From contig NZ_FODV01000009.1 of NCBI RefSeq assembly GCF_900110465.1, forward strand, positions 1-64,000: a stretch of 64,000 nt of DNA, written 5' to 3'. A model generated the notes under the pieces. That model saw nothing but the letters and a program-made list of their open reading frames with translations. It did no database searches and was not told where the DNA came from. This DNA is from Halogranum amylolyticum. Its GTDB lineage: Archaea > Halobacteriota > Halobacteria > Halobacteriales > Haloferacaceae. Shown here piece by piece: positions 41,342 through 51,148 of this stretch. Numbering within the stretch: the first letter of the stretch is position 1; every line of letters starts with the position of its first letter. The translations under genes and the position numbers were made by a program.

Positions 41342-42486
41342 GCATGGAGTTTGCGGACCGGGTTAGCCGTGTCGAACCGAGCGCGACGCTGGCGATCAGT
41401 GACCTCGCGAGCAAGTTGGAGAACGAGGGGAAGGACGTCGTCGACCTCTCCGTGGGCGAACCGGACTTCCCGACGCCCGAGAACGTCGTCGACGCCGCCA
41501 AAGACGCGATGGACGCGGGCCACACGGGCTACGCCCCCTCGAACGGCGTCCCCGAACTGAAAGACGCCATCGTCGAGAAGCTAGAGGCCGACGGCATCGA
41601 CTGCGGCCCGGAGAACCTCATCGTCACGCCCGGCGCGAAGCAGGCGCTCTACGAGACCGTCCAGTCGCTCGTCGACGACGGCGACGAGGTCGTACTGCTC
41701 GACCCCGCGTGGGTCTCCTACGAGGCGATGGTGAAGATGGCCGGCGGCGACCTGACGCGCGTCGGCCTCTCGGAGTACGACTTCCAGCTCGAACCCGCGC
41801 TCGACGACCTCGAAGCGGCCGTCTCCGACGATACCGAACTCCTCGTCGTCAACTCCCCGTCGAACCCGACCGGCGCGGTCTACACCGAAGAAGCCCTCGA
41901 AGGCGTCCGCGACCTCGCCGTCGAACACGACGTCACGGTCATCGCCGACGAGATCTACGACGAGATCACTTACGGCGTCGAGCAGACCAGCCTCGCCTCC
42001 CTCGACGGCATGAGTGAGCGGACGGTCACCATCAACGGCTTCTCGAAGGCCTACTCGATGACCGGGTGGCGTCTCGGCTACCTCTGTGCCCCCGAGGGAC
42101 TCGTCTCGCAGGCGGGCAAACTCCACTCGCACTCTGTCTCCTCAGCCGTGAACTTCGTCCAGCACGCCGGGATCGAGGCGCTGCAGAACACCGACGAGTC
42201 GGTCGAGGAGATGCGCGCCGCCTTCGAGGAGCGCCGCGACATGCTCGTCGACCTGCTGGCCGAACACGACGTCGACGTCGCCGTCCCCGACGGCGCGTTC
42301 TACATGATGCTCCCCGTCGACGACGACGACCAGTCGTGGGCCGAGGCCGCACTCGAAGACGCCCACGTCGCGACAGTGCCGGGGAGCGCCTTCGGTGCGC
42401 CGGGCTACGTCCGCATCTCCTACGCCGCCAGCGAGGAGCGCCTCCGCGAGGCTGTGGAACGTCTCGCCCAGCACGGCTACTTCTAA
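41338..42486 (+). CDS. Class I/II PLP aminotransferase (AspB-like)
   Basis: 382 aa. SVGEPDFPTP, NSPSNPTGAVY, VIADEIYDEITY, and FSKAYSMTGWRLGY with the PLP lysine. Family I aspartate/aromatic aminotransferase; substrate uncertain. Translationally coupled to ribH, though no direct pathway link is known. Confidence 0.9.
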   Translation: MSMEFADRVSRVEPSATLAISDLASKLENEGKDVVDLSVGEPDFPTPENVVDAAKDAMDAGHTGYAPSNGVPELKDAIVEKLEADGIDCGPENLIVTPGAKQALYETVQSLVDDGDEVVLLDPAWVSYEAMVKMAGGDLTRVGLSEYDFQLEPALDDLEAAVSDDTELLVVNSPSNPTGAVYTEEALEGVRDLAVEHDVTVIADEIYDEITYGVEQTSLASLDGMSERTVTINGFSKAYSMTGWRLGYLCAPEGLVSQAGKLHSHSVSSAVNFVQHAGIEALQNTDESVEEMRAAFEERRDMLVDLLAEHDVDVAVPDGAFYMMLPVDDDDQSWAEAALEDAHVATVPGSAFGAPGYVRISYAASEERLREAVERLAQHGYF

Positions 42487-42544
42487 GCTGCCGGCCACGG
42501 TTTCTTTCTGAAGCTATTTGTCGGAGTAGATAGAAGCGTCGCAA

Positions 42545-42952
42545 ATGTTCGCCCTCCCGTTTCCCGTCGACTTCCTCCCGATACTGGCCGTCTGGCTGAC
42601 GCTCCTCCTCGTGATCGCTTTCGCCGTCTCGGCCGACGCCCGCGCCCGCGACGTCCGATTCGCTGCCGTACTCGGCGCTGTCACCGCCGTGTTCGGTCCT
42701 GTCGCGCTGGTCTACTACCTCACGCGAGGCAGCTACGGGCCGCGCGAGTATCCACCGTCGCGCTGGGAACGAACCGCGTGGACGCTCCTCCTCGCGGTGA
42801 CGGGTTCGTTCGTCCTCGCGGCGACACTCGCACCCCCGGACCCGTTCACTCAGTCGCTCTACGCCGGTGGCTCGCTACTCCTCTCCCTCCCGCTGGCGTA
42901 CCTCGTCGTGTTCCGCGATCTCTGGGGCAGAGTCCGAGCGGAACTGCGCTGA
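42545..42952 (+). CDS. Membrane protein, 135 aa
   Basis: Four hydrophobic helices with short loops; unrecognised. Contains a YYLTRGSYGPREYPPSRWE loop between helices 2 and 3. Follows the aminotransferase by 58 nt. Confidence 0.7.
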   Translation: MFALPFPVDFLPILAVWLTLLLVIAFAVSADARARDVRFAAVLGAVTAVFGPVALVYYLTRGSYGPREYPPSRWERTAWTLLLAVTGSFVLAATLAPPDPFTQSLYAGGSLLLSLPLAYLVVFRDLWGRVRAELR

Positions 42953-42989
42953 GTCCACTCCTGAACTCGGCTCCTCGAATCCTCGTCGC

Positions 42990-43658
42990 CTACTCCCCTT
43001 GCACGCGCCCGTCGACCAGTCGCACCGTCCGGTCGGCGTAGGTGCTCACCTGCGGGTCGTGCGTCACCGCGACGACGGCCACGTCGCGCTCGACGCGGAG
43101 TTCCGTGAAGAGATCCAGCACGCTCTCGCCGGTCGCGCGGTCGAGGTTCCCGGTCGGCTCGTCGGCGAGGAGGATCCGAGGGTCGTTCACCAACGAGCGG
43201 GCGATGGCGACGCGCTGTTTCTGTCCTCCCGACAACTCCGTCGGCCGGTGGTCCAGTCGGTCTCCGAGTCCGACACGTCGCAGGAGTTCTTCGGCGCGCT
43301 CGCGACCTCCCCCGTCGCCGGCGAACAGCGTCGGCAGTTCGACGTTCTCTATCGCCGAGAGCGTGGGGACGAGCGCGAAGTTCTGGAAGACGAAGCCGAT
43401 GGAGCGTCGTCGCTCCTCGGTCTGCTCTTCGTCCGTCAAGTCGGTCACGTCGCGACCGTCCAGCAGTACCGTCCCCTCGGTGGGGACGTCCAGTAGGCCG
43501 AGCACGTTCAGCATCGTCGACTTCCCGCTCCCGCTCGGTCCCATCACGGCGACGAACTCGCCGGGTTCGACGGCGAAGTCGACGCCCTTCAACGCCTCGA
43601 CGACCTCGCCGCCGGTGTCGTAGCGCTTGACGACGTTCCGGAGTTCGATGACGCTCAC
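42990..43658 (-). CDS. LolD/MacB-type ABC ATPase without adjacent permease
   Basis: 222 aa, GTG start. Walker A GPSGSGKST, LSGGQKQR, LLADEPTGNLDRATGE. LolD/MacB-type with the DEPTGNLD signature. No FtsX-like permease lies beside it, so its partner must be elsewhere. Confidence 0.88.
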   Translation of the reverse strand: MSVIELRNVVKRYDTGGEVVEALKGVDFAVEPGEFVAVMGPSGSGKSTMLNVLGLLDVPTEGTVLLDGRDVTDLTDEEQTEERRRSIGFVFQNFALVPTLSAIENVELPTLFAGDGGGRERAEELLRRVGLGDRLDHRPTELSGGQKQRVAIARSLVNDPRILLADEPTGNLDRATGESVLDLFTELRVERDVAVVAVTHDPQVSTYADRTVRLVDGRVQGE

Positions 43659-43737
43659 GACCGGAGAGAGGCGACCGGCGGAGAAAGCTTGCCCGGCGCC
43701 GTGGGTTTTTATGCGGTCGGGCCACCAGAAGGGAGTA

Positions 43738-45678
43738 ATGCACGTCCGGGATCTTCCACTTCCTGCCCCGGTCCTCGACCACTACGAGTCGCTGGGGATC
43801 GAGGAACTCTATCCGCCGCAGGCCGAGGCGGTCGAGGCCGGCGTCGTCGACGGCGACCGGGTCGTCGCCGCCATCCCAACCGCGTCGGGGAAGACACTCG
43901 TCGCCGAACTCGCGATGCTCACGGCCGACGGCCCCGGACTCTACATCTGTCCGCTTCGCGCGCTCGCCCGCGAGAAGTACGAGTCGTTCTCGGCGCTCCC
44001 CGGCGTGAGCGTCGGCATCTCGACGGGTGACTACGACTCGCCGGCCGACGAACTGGCCGACCACGACATCGTCGTCGCCACCTCCGAGAAGGTCGACTCG
44101 GCCATCCGGAACGGCGCAGACTGGGTGTCCGACCTGGCCTGTGTCGTCGTCGACGAAGTCCACCTCCTCGGTGCGGAGGGTCGCGGACCGACGCTCGAGG
44201 TGACGCTCGCGAACCTCCAGCGACGCGCGCCCGGCGTCCAGATCGTCGCGCTCTCGGCGACCGTCGACAACCCCGAAGACATCGCCGACTGGCTCGACGC
44301 CGACCTCGTCGAGTCGACGTGGCGGCCGGTCGACCTCCGGACCGGCGTCTACGCCGACGGTTCGGTCGAGTTCAACGACGGCACCGACCTCAGCGTGGGC
44401 GTCGGCGAGGGCGAAGACGGCGAGATACCCGACGGCGAGGACGACGAGACCGAAGCGACGGTGGCGCTCGTCGACGACGCCGTCAACGGAGTCGGCGGAC
44501 AGTGTCTCGCGTTCGTCCGCTCGCGCCGCGAGGCCGAGGCACTCGCCCAACGGCTCGCGCACGAACGACTCGGCTCCGAGGAGGCCGACGCCGTCGCCGA
44601 CGACCTGACGGCCGTCGACGACACCACGACCGGCCAGCGACTCGCCGACTGCGTCCGCGACGGCGTCGCCTTCCACCACGCCGGCCTCCGGAGCACGCAC
44701 CGTGCGGTCGTCGAGACCGCTTTCCGGAACCGGAAGTTGGCGGTCATCTGTGCGACGCCGACGCTCGCCGCGGGGGTGAACGTCCCCGCCCGTCGGGTGG
44801 TCGTCCGCGATCAACAGCGCTACACGGGGTCGCAGATGGAGTATCTCCCCGTCCTCGAAGTCCACCAGATGTGCGGGCGGGCGGGACGTCCCCATCTCGA
44901 CCCCTACGGCGAGGCGGTGCTCGTCGGCGACGAGTCCTCCAAGGCGGAGCTCGACGAGCGCTACGTCGACGCCGACCCCGAGGCCGTCGAGTCGAAACTC
45001 CGCGACCGCAACGCTCTCCGGACGCACGTCCTCTCCATCGTCGCCACCGGGTTCGCCGACTCCCGAGAGACCGTTCTCGACGTACTCGGAGCGACGTTCT
45101 ACGCCCACCGGACGCCCGTCGCAGAACTGTCGGGCATCGTCGACACGGTCATCACCGAGCTGGTCGGGATGGAGATGCTGACCGACAGCGGGTCGGGGAC
45201 GCTCGCCGCGACCGACCTCGGCGCGCAGGTGTCGAAACAGTACGTCGCCCCCGAGACCGGCGCGCGCATCGTCGCGGGCCTCCGACGGGCCGTCGAGATG
45301 AGAGACGAGAGCGTGACGGGGCTGACCGTCCTCCAACTCGTCGCCGACACGCCCGACATGCAGGACACCTACCTCGGCAACCGCGAACGGGCGGCGATGT
45401 ACCAGTTCGCCCGCGCCCACGACGCGGAGTTCACCGTCGGCATGAACGACGCCGAGGAGTTCGAGCGGTGGCTGGAGACGGTCAAGACCGCCCGCATCCT
45501 CCACGAGTGGACCGAGGGCGAGAGCATGGAGACTATCGTCGAGAACTACCGCATCGGCCCGGGCGACCTCGAGTCCCGCGTCGAGCGTACCGAGTGGCTG
45601 CTCGGTGCGGCCGACGCGCTCGCGACGCTTCTGGACCTCGACGTCCCCGAGGTCGGTCGTGTGCGGAGTCGTCTCTGA
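43738..45678 (+). CDS. Hel308-like superfamily 2 DNA helicase
   Basis: 646 aa. Walker A AIPTASGKT (45-53), DEVH box (139-142), motif Ia YICPLRALAREKY, motif III VALSATVDN, motif VI QMCGRAGRPHLD. Opens RDLPLPAPVLDHYESLGIEE like archaeal Hel308. It is shorter than the typical ~720-800-aa Hel308, with a reduced C-terminal region; a clear domain-5 HhH brake is not obvious. Acts on stalled forks by family knowledge. Confidence 0.87.
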   Translation: MHVRDLPLPAPVLDHYESLGIEELYPPQAEAVEAGVVDGDRVVAAIPTASGKTLVAELAMLTADGPGLYICPLRALAREKYESFSALPGVSVGISTGDYDSPADELADHDIVVATSEKVDSAIRNGADWVSDLACVVVDEVHLLGAEGRGPTLEVTLANLQRRAPGVQIVALSATVDNPEDIADWLDADLVESTWRPVDLRTGVYADGSVEFNDGTDLSVGVGEGEDGEIPDGEDDETEATVALVDDAVNGVGGQCLAFVRSRREAEALAQRLAHERLGSEEADAVADDLTAVDDTTTGQRLADCVRDGVAFHHAGLRSTHRAVVETAFRNRKLAVICATPTLAAGVNVPARRVVVRDQQRYTGSQMEYLPVLEVHQMCGRAGRPHLDPYGEAVLVGDESSKAELDERYVDADPEAVESKLRDRNALRTHVLSIVATGFADSRETVLDVLGATFYAHRTPVAELSGIVDTVITELVGMEMLTDSGSGTLAATDLGAQVSKQYVAPETGARIVAGLRRAVEMRDESVTGLTVLQLVADTPDMQDTYLGNRERAAMYQFARAHDAEFTVGMNDAEEFERWLETVKTARILHEWTEGESMETIVENYRIGPGDLESRVERTEWLLGAADALATLLDLDVPEVGRVRSRL

Positions 45679-45687
45679 GCCTCACCG

Positions 45688-46626
45688 ATGGTCTCCGGCT
45701 CCGTCTCCGTCGAACTCGCGCTGTTTCTCGTCGGCCTCGTCGCGCTGGTCGTCGGCGCGGAGCGTGCCGTGTCGGCCGCGGCCGACATCGCCCGCTTCTA
45801 CGGCGTCTCGGCGTTCTTCGTCGGCGTCACCGTCATCTCGGTCGGGACGTCGGTGCCGGAGATGACCACCTCCGTCTACGCCGCGCTCTACGGTGCGGGC
45901 GACATCGTCGTCGGCAACATCGTCGGCTCCGAGACGGCACAGATCACCCTCGCCGTCGGCGTCGTCGCACTCGTCTCGCCTATCGTCGCCGAGCGACGGA
46001 ACGTGCTCGTCTACGGCGGCGCGATGACGCTCGCGATGATCGTCATGCTTCTCACGCTCGACGACGGCCGCATCCAGCGCTCCGAGGGGTTCTTGATGAT
46101 GCTCGCGTACGTCAACTTCATCTACACGCTCTACACGAACGAGGGTGGTGCCGAGATCACCGAGGAGGTCGTCGACGAGGAACTCGAACGGCCGGGACGG
46201 GAACTCCCCTGGGTCGTCGGTGGGCTCGCACTCGTCGTCGTCGGTGGCCATCTTCTCGTGACGAACGGGACCGCGCTAGCGCGCGTCGCCGGCATCTCGG
46301 AGTACACCATCGGACTTCTGACCGGACTCGGGACGACCGCACCGGAGATCGTCGTCGCCAGCGTCGCCGCTCGCCGTGGTCACGGCGGCATCTCCGTCGG
46401 ATCGCTACTCGGCAGCAACATCACCGACCCGGTGTTCTCGCTCGGCATCGGTGCGCTCGTCGCGGACGTCGTCGTCACCGACGTCGCCTCGATGACGCGG
46501 ACGACGACGTACATGCTCGGTGTCTCGCTCGTCGTCGTCGGGTTACTCTACTGGCGACGTGGCATCTCGCGTCGACTCGCGGTGGTCTGTCTCTTGTTGT
46601 ACGTCCCGAGTGTCGTTCTCCTCTGA
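45688..46626 (+). CDS. Sodium/calcium exchanger (YrbG-like)
   Basis: 312 aa, two homologous halves of five helices each. Alpha-repeat 1 has SVGTSVPEM...GNIVGSETAQ and alpha-repeat 2 has GLGTTAPEIV...GSNITDPV, the ion-binding signatures of the CaCA family. Starts 9 nt after the helicase stop. Confidence 0.88.
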   Translation: MVSGSVSVELALFLVGLVALVVGAERAVSAAADIARFYGVSAFFVGVTVISVGTSVPEMTTSVYAALYGAGDIVVGNIVGSETAQITLAVGVVALVSPIVAERRNVLVYGGAMTLAMIVMLLTLDDGRIQRSEGFLMMLAYVNFIYTLYTNEGGAEITEEVVDEELERPGRELPWVVGGLALVVVGGHLLVTNGTALARVAGISEYTIGLLTGLGTTAPEIVVASVAARRGHGGISVGSLLGSNITDPVFSLGIGALVADVVVTDVASMTRTTTYMLGVSLVVVGLLYWRRGISRRLAVVCLLLYVPSVVLL

Positions 46627-46689
46627 GAGTCGTGTCAACGCGATTGTTCGAACCGCCGATTTATCATCCTCGACAACGTATGGCACGGC

Positions 46690-47937
46690 ATGTCCGGAAT
46701 CAGCTACGAGGACTTCTTGGACCTGTCGTACACCCCGACCGAGACGGACCTCGTCTGTACGTTCCGCATCGACCCCGCCGAGGAGATGAGCATGGAGGCC
46801 GCCGCCAGCCGTGTTGCCTCCGAGAGTTCTAACGGGACGTGGGCCCCGCTCCATATCGACGACACCTTCACCGACATGGGGGCGACGACGTTCGCGATCG
46901 ACGGCGACACCATCCAAGTAGCCTACCCTTCCGGTCTGTTCGAACCGGGCAACATGCCGCAGGTGCTCTCCTGCATCGCCGGCAACATCATGGGGATGAA
47001 AGCCGTCGACACGATCCGCCTCGAAGACTGCGAGTGGCCCGAGGCGATCGTCGAGGGCTACCCCGGACCGCAGTTCGGGTCGGGCGTCCGCCGGGAGATC
47101 TTCGGCGTCGACGACCGCCCCATCCTCGCGACCGTCCCCAAGCCCAAAGTCGGCCTCTCCACCGAACGTCACGCCGAGGTCGGCTACGAGGCGTGGATCG
47201 GCGGCGTCGACCTCCTGAAGGACGACGAGAACCTCACGGACCAGTCGTTCAACCCCTACTCGGATCGCCTGACAGAGAGTCTCGCTATGCGCGACGAGGC
47301 CGAGGACGAGACGGGCGAGAAGAAGAGCTACCTCGTCAACGTCACCGCCGAGACGAACGAGATGCTCGAACGCGTCGACGAGGCTGCCTCACTGGGCAAC
47401 GAGTACGTCATGGTCGACGTCGTCACCTGCGGGTGGGCGGCCGTCCAGACCGTCCGCGAACGCTGTGAGGAACTGGGGCTGGCCATCCACGCCCATCGTG
47501 CGATGCACGCCGCCTTCGACCGACTGCCGGACCACGGCGTCTCGATGCGCGTCATCGCACAGGTCGCGCGACTCTGCGGCGTCGACCAACTCCACACCGG
47601 GACGGTCGGACTCGGCAAACTCGCCAACGAGGACACGGTCGGTATCAACGAGTGGCTGCGCTCGGAGCTCTACGGGCTGAACGACGTGCTCCCGACGGCT
47701 TCCGGTGGACTGCACCCGGGACTCGTCCCGCAGCTGATGGACGCCGCGGGCGACAACCTCTGCATCCAGGCCGGCGGCGGCATCCACGGCCACCCCGACG
47801 GGACGCGAGCTGGTGCTGCAGCGCTTCGGCAGGCGGTCGACTCCGTGACCGAGGACGTGCCGATCGAGGTGTACGCCCAGGGGCACTCCGAACTGGCGAC
47901 CGCGCTGGAGAAGTGGGGAACGGAGACGCCACGGTGA
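46690..47937 (+). CDS. rbcL: Form III RuBisCO large subunit
   Basis: 415 aa. VPKPKVGLS (catalytic Lys), DLLKDDENLTDQSFNP with carbamylated Lys177 and metal ligands D179/E180, GHP-like HAHRAMHAAF, HTGTVG (phosphate loop), and ASGGLHPG. Fixes CO2 onto ribulose-1,5-bisphosphate made from nucleotide ribose, not in a Calvin cycle (family knowledge). The two other pathway enzymes lie within 4.5 kb. Confidence 0.93.
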   Translation: MSGISYEDFLDLSYTPTETDLVCTFRIDPAEEMSMEAAASRVASESSNGTWAPLHIDDTFTDMGATTFAIDGDTIQVAYPSGLFEPGNMPQVLSCIAGNIMGMKAVDTIRLEDCEWPEAIVEGYPGPQFGSGVRREIFGVDDRPILATVPKPKVGLSTERHAEVGYEAWIGGVDLLKDDENLTDQSFNPYSDRLTESLAMRDEAEDETGEKKSYLVNVTAETNEMLERVDEAASLGNEYVMVDVVTCGWAAVQTVRERCEELGLAIHAHRAMHAAFDRLPDHGVSMRVIAQVARLCGVDQLHTGTVGLGKLANEDTVGINEWLRSELYGLNDVLPTASGGLHPGLVPQLMDAAGDNLCIQAGGGIHGHPDGTRAGAAALRQAVDSVTEDVPIEVYAQGHSELATALEKWGTETPR

Positions 47938-47940
47938 GGA

Positions 47941-48432
47941 TCAAAGAGCGTCTTCGACCGCGTCTCGCGTCTCCGTAACGAGTTCGTCGAAGTCGGGGTT
48001 GTCGCCTTTGCGGACCCACCGGTAGGTGACGACGCCGTCGGTGTCGACGACGAAGACGCTGCGCTCGGCGACCTCGATCATCCCGTACATGTCGTCGAGA
48101 ACGACGTCGTACTTCCGGATGACCTCGTGGTCCCAGTCCGACAGCATCGGGAAGTTCAGGTTCTCCTCTCGTATCCAGACGTTCTGCGAGAACGGGAGAT
48201 CGACGCTGACGCCGTACACCTGTGCGTCGAGGTCGTCGAACAGCCCCATCGAGTCCCGAAGCGCGCACATCTCTGCCGTACAGCCGCTGGTGAACGCGGC
48301 GGGGTAGAATGCGAGGACGGTCGGTCCGTCGCCGACGACGTCGCCGAACGTGAACTCCTCGACGTCGTTGTACGCGTCGCCGCCTGCTTTCGGTACTGTG
48401 AAGTCGGGTGCCGCCTCGCCGATGTCGACCAT
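47941..48432 (-). CDS. Peroxiredoxin
   Basis: 163 aa thioredoxin-fold protein. FYPAAFTSGCTAEMCALRD carries the peroxidatic Cys and a nearby second Cys. AhpC/TSA-type reduction of peroxides. Sits between rbcL (3-nt convergent gap) and the R15P isomerase gene; no known pathway link. Confidence 0.88.
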   Translation of the reverse strand: MVDIGEAAPDFTVPKAGGDAYNDVEEFTFGDVVGDGPTVLAFYPAAFTSGCTAEMCALRDSMGLFDDLDAQVYGVSVDLPFSQNVWIREENLNFPMLSDWDHEVIRKYDVVLDDMYGMIEVAERSVFVVDTDGVVTYRWVRKGDNPDFDELVTETRDAVEDAL

Positions 48433-48504
48433 ACGACCCAGTCGTGGGGCCGATATTTCACGGTTGCCCCGCACTCGGTCGGCGTGGACGGTCGCAGACG
48501 CCGA

Positions 48505-49464
48505 CTACGTCACCGACTGGAGCCACGGTTCGGTCGTGTTCTCGCCGAACAGCTCGCGCATCAGCATCACGATGCTCTCCGGCGGGAACTGCCCGCGTTC
48601 GGTGACGATGGCGTCGACGTACCGCGGCGGCGTCACGTCGAAGGCGGGGTTCTCGACGGTCGGGTCGCCGATGGCGGCCCGCTCCTCGGCGGAGACGATT
48701 TCCGACTCCTCGCGCATCTCGATGTCGACGCTGTGGCCCGTGAGCGTCCCCGGATGCAGCTTGAACGTCTGGGCGGCGACGACGACGGGCGTTCCTCGGT
48801 CGCGGGCGTTGACCGCGAGACCGCTCGTCCCGATCTTGTTGATGACGCTGCCGTCGGCGGCGATGCTGTCGGCACCGACCATCACGTGGTCGACGCCGTT
48901 GAGATACCGCCGGGCGGCGCTGTCGACGACGAGCGTCACCGGGACGCCGAGTTCGTGCAGGCGCTCGGCGGTGATGTGGCCCTGGTTCCGCGGGCGCGTC
49001 TCTTTGACGACGGCAGTCAGCTCCTTTCCCTGGGCGACGGCGGCCTCGACGCAGGCGAGGACGGCCGTCGAGTGGCAGTGCGTCATGATACGGTCGCCGT
49101 CCTTGAGGCGGTTGGCCCCGACGGCACCCAGATCCGCCTGCGACCGTTCGAGTCGTTCCCGGAAGCGCTCGACGGCCGCGACGGTGCTCTCACGCAGTTG
49201 CTCGACGGTCGTCCCCTCCATTCCGTGGAGGACGTATCGGAGGGCGTTCGGGAGGCTCACCGCCGTCGGTCGGGTGTCGTGGAGGGTTCGGGCGGCCACC
49301 CGTATCTCCGAGCGGAACGCCTCCGGCGTCGACGCGTCGCTCTCTTTCGCCTGTGTCGCGAGCGCCGCCGCCGCCGCGTCGGCGATCTTGGCCGCACCGC
49401 GGATCTCCATCGAACCGATGTCGTCGGCGACGCGACGAACCTCGGGGTTGACGTGCGGTTCCAT
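48505..49464 (-). CDS. Ribose-1,5-bisphosphate isomerase
   Basis: 319 aa, eIF2B-α/β/δ fold. The catalytic cysteine lies in MTHCHSTAVL and the catalytic aspartate in VMVGADSIAADG, with NKIGTSGLA following. These are the residues that distinguish R15P isomerase from translation factor subunits (Thermococcus enzyme, family knowledge). Converts ribose-1,5-bisphosphate from AMP phosphorylase to RuBP for RuBisCO. The next gene upstream is AMP phosphorylase. Confidence 0.88.
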   Translation of the reverse strand: MEPHVNPEVRRVADDIGSMEIRGAAKIADAAAAALATQAKESDASTPEAFRSEIRVAARTLHDTRPTAVSLPNALRYVLHGMEGTTVEQLRESTVAAVERFRERLERSQADLGAVGANRLKDGDRIMTHCHSTAVLACVEAAVAQGKELTAVVKETRPRNQGHITAERLHELGVPVTLVVDSAARRYLNGVDHVMVGADSIAADGSVINKIGTSGLAVNARDRGTPVVVAAQTFKLHPGTLTGHSVDIEMREESEIVSAEERAAIGDPTVENPAFDVTPPRYVDAIVTERGQFPPESIVMLMRELFGENTTEPWLQSVT

Positions 49465-49516
49465 ACCACACATAAGGCAACCGAACAGTAAAAGGGTCGC
49501 CCGGGAGGCGCGCGAC

Positions 49517-50998
49517 TCAGACCAGCTCGACCAGCGCCTCGTCCCGACTCCGGACCCGGATCGTCTCGCTGCGTTCGACCAGTCGTTCGGCGTCCGCGAG
49601 TTTCTCCTTGCTCTCGGCGTGGACAGTGAAAAGCGAGTCGCCGACGCCGATCTTGTCGCCGACGCGACAGTGGAGCACCATCCCCGCGCCCTTGTCCTTC
49701 GGCGCGCCGGCACGGCGGGCGACGTCGCTCACGAGTCGGTTGTCGACGTGGGTGACGATGCCCTCGCGATCGGCAGCGACCGGGAGTTCGTGGCGACCGG
49801 GGACGAGGTCGTCGACCGTGACGTCGGAGTCGCCGCCCTGTGCGGCGAGGATGTCGCGGAACGCCGCCATCGCTCGCCCGGAGTCGAGGATCTCCGTGGC
49901 GTCCTCCGCACAGCCGCAGGACCCAAGCAGGATGTCGGCGAGTCTGACGCTCTTCAGCCGGAGTTCCTCGGGACCGCCTCCGGCGAGCGTCTCGAGGACG
50001 TCCCGCGCTTCGAGCACCGGGCCGATCCCCCGACCGATGGGCTGTGACCCGCGGGTGATGGTACACTCGATGGCCATCCCGAGGTGGTCGCCGACACGTT
50101 TGAAGTCCTCCGCCAACTCTCGGGCCTGGGCGAGGCTCTCGACTTTCGCCCCCTCGCCGTAGGGGACGTCGACGACGATGTGGTTCGACCCGGCGCTCTT
50201 CTTCTTCGAGAGCACCGAGGCGATGATCTGCCCCGGCGGGTCGATAGAGAGCGGCGTCTCCGCGCGGATGATCTTGTCGTCGACGGGCGAGAGGTTGACC
50301 GACCCGCCCCAGACGAGACAGCCGTTGGTCTCGGTGACGATCTCCTTGATCTCTGCAAGCGAGAACTCGACGTCGCAGAGCACCTCCATCGTGTCGGCGG
50401 TGCCGGCGGGGGAGGTGACCGCCCGCGAGGACGTCTTGGGGATCTTCACCCCCGCCGCGGCGACGATGGGGACGATGATGGGGGTGACGCGGTTGCCGGC
50501 GACGCCGCCGATAGAGTGTTTGTCGGCGACGACGGCGGTGTCCTCCCACTCGATGGCGTCGCCGACCTCCGCCATGCACTCGGCGAGATGCATCGTCTCC
50601 TCCAGCGACAGCCCGTTCGTGTACGTCGCCGCCACGTATGCACCGAGTTCGACGTCCGACAGGCGGTCCTCCTTGATGTCGAGGACGATGCGGTGCAGTT
50701 CGGGTTTGTCGAGTTCGATGTCGTCGAGCTTCTTCTTGATGTAGTGGACCGCCCGCGGCTGCGGTGCGGGGATGACCTCGACGGGGCCGGAGAGATGGCC
50801 GAGGCGGCGCGTGACGGCGAGCGTTCCCGGGTCGACGAGTTCGTCGGTGAACTCGACGATGCCGATGCTGATGCGACCGTCGTGTTCGATCTGGACGCGA
50901 TCGAGTTGGTGGACGCCGAGTTCGGCGGCGTCGGCGGTGTTGAGGAGGACGGTCGGCGACCGAGAGCCGATATCGATCTCCTGAGCGGTCAGTTGCAT
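49517..50998 (-). CDS. deoA: AMP phosphorylase
   Basis: 493 aa, thymidine-phosphorylase-fold. DKHSIGGVAGNRVTPIIVPI (phosphate/nucleoside site), TSSRAVTSPAGTADTME, KKKSAGSNHIVVD. Archaeal N-terminal extension present. Converts AMP plus phosphate to ribose-1,5-bisphosphate and adenine. Start MQLTAQEID is favoured over MSR nine bases upstream because a TATA-like TTTATC near 51030 would begin the transcript around 51003. Confidence 0.9.
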   Translation of the reverse strand: MQLTAQEIDIGSRSPTVLLNTADAAELGVHQLDRVQIEHDGRISIGIVEFTDELVDPGTLAVTRRLGHLSGPVEVIPAPQPRAVHYIKKKLDDIELDKPELHRIVLDIKEDRLSDVELGAYVAATYTNGLSLEETMHLAECMAEVGDAIEWEDTAVVADKHSIGGVAGNRVTPIIVPIVAAAGVKIPKTSSRAVTSPAGTADTMEVLCDVEFSLAEIKEIVTETNGCLVWGGSVNLSPVDDKIIRAETPLSIDPPGQIIASVLSKKKSAGSNHIVVDVPYGEGAKVESLAQARELAEDFKRVGDHLGMAIECTITRGSQPIGRGIGPVLEARDVLETLAGGGPEELRLKSVRLADILLGSCGCAEDATEILDSGRAMAAFRDILAAQGGDSDVTVDDLVPGRHELPVAADREGIVTHVDNRLVSDVARRAGAPKDKGAGMVLHCRVGDKIGVGDSLFTVHAESKEKLADAERLVERSETIRVRSRDEALVELV

Positions 50999-51148
50999 GC
51001 GTGACATAGTGTGCCAAGATAGATAAACTTCCTCGGGCGGAACGACCTCTGACACTGCGACGCAGTCTCTCGTTCTCGGCGGGTGAGAACCACCCTTCCT
51101 TTATAACCACTCTCCGGGCATCTGACTATCTGTACAAGGTAAATAACG

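Noticed and set aside
42859..45504. 881-codon minus-strand open frame opposite the ABC ATPase and helicase genes
   Set aside because: GC-rich haloarchaeal coding DNA leaves long antisense frames. It lacks any motif, and the plus-strand helicase and minus-strand ABC gene have complete catalytic motifs.
44319..46832. 837-codon plus-strand frame across helicase and exchanger
   Set aside because: Arginine-rich, low-complexity translation typical of an out-of-frame reading of Hel308 and the exchanger, which explain the region.
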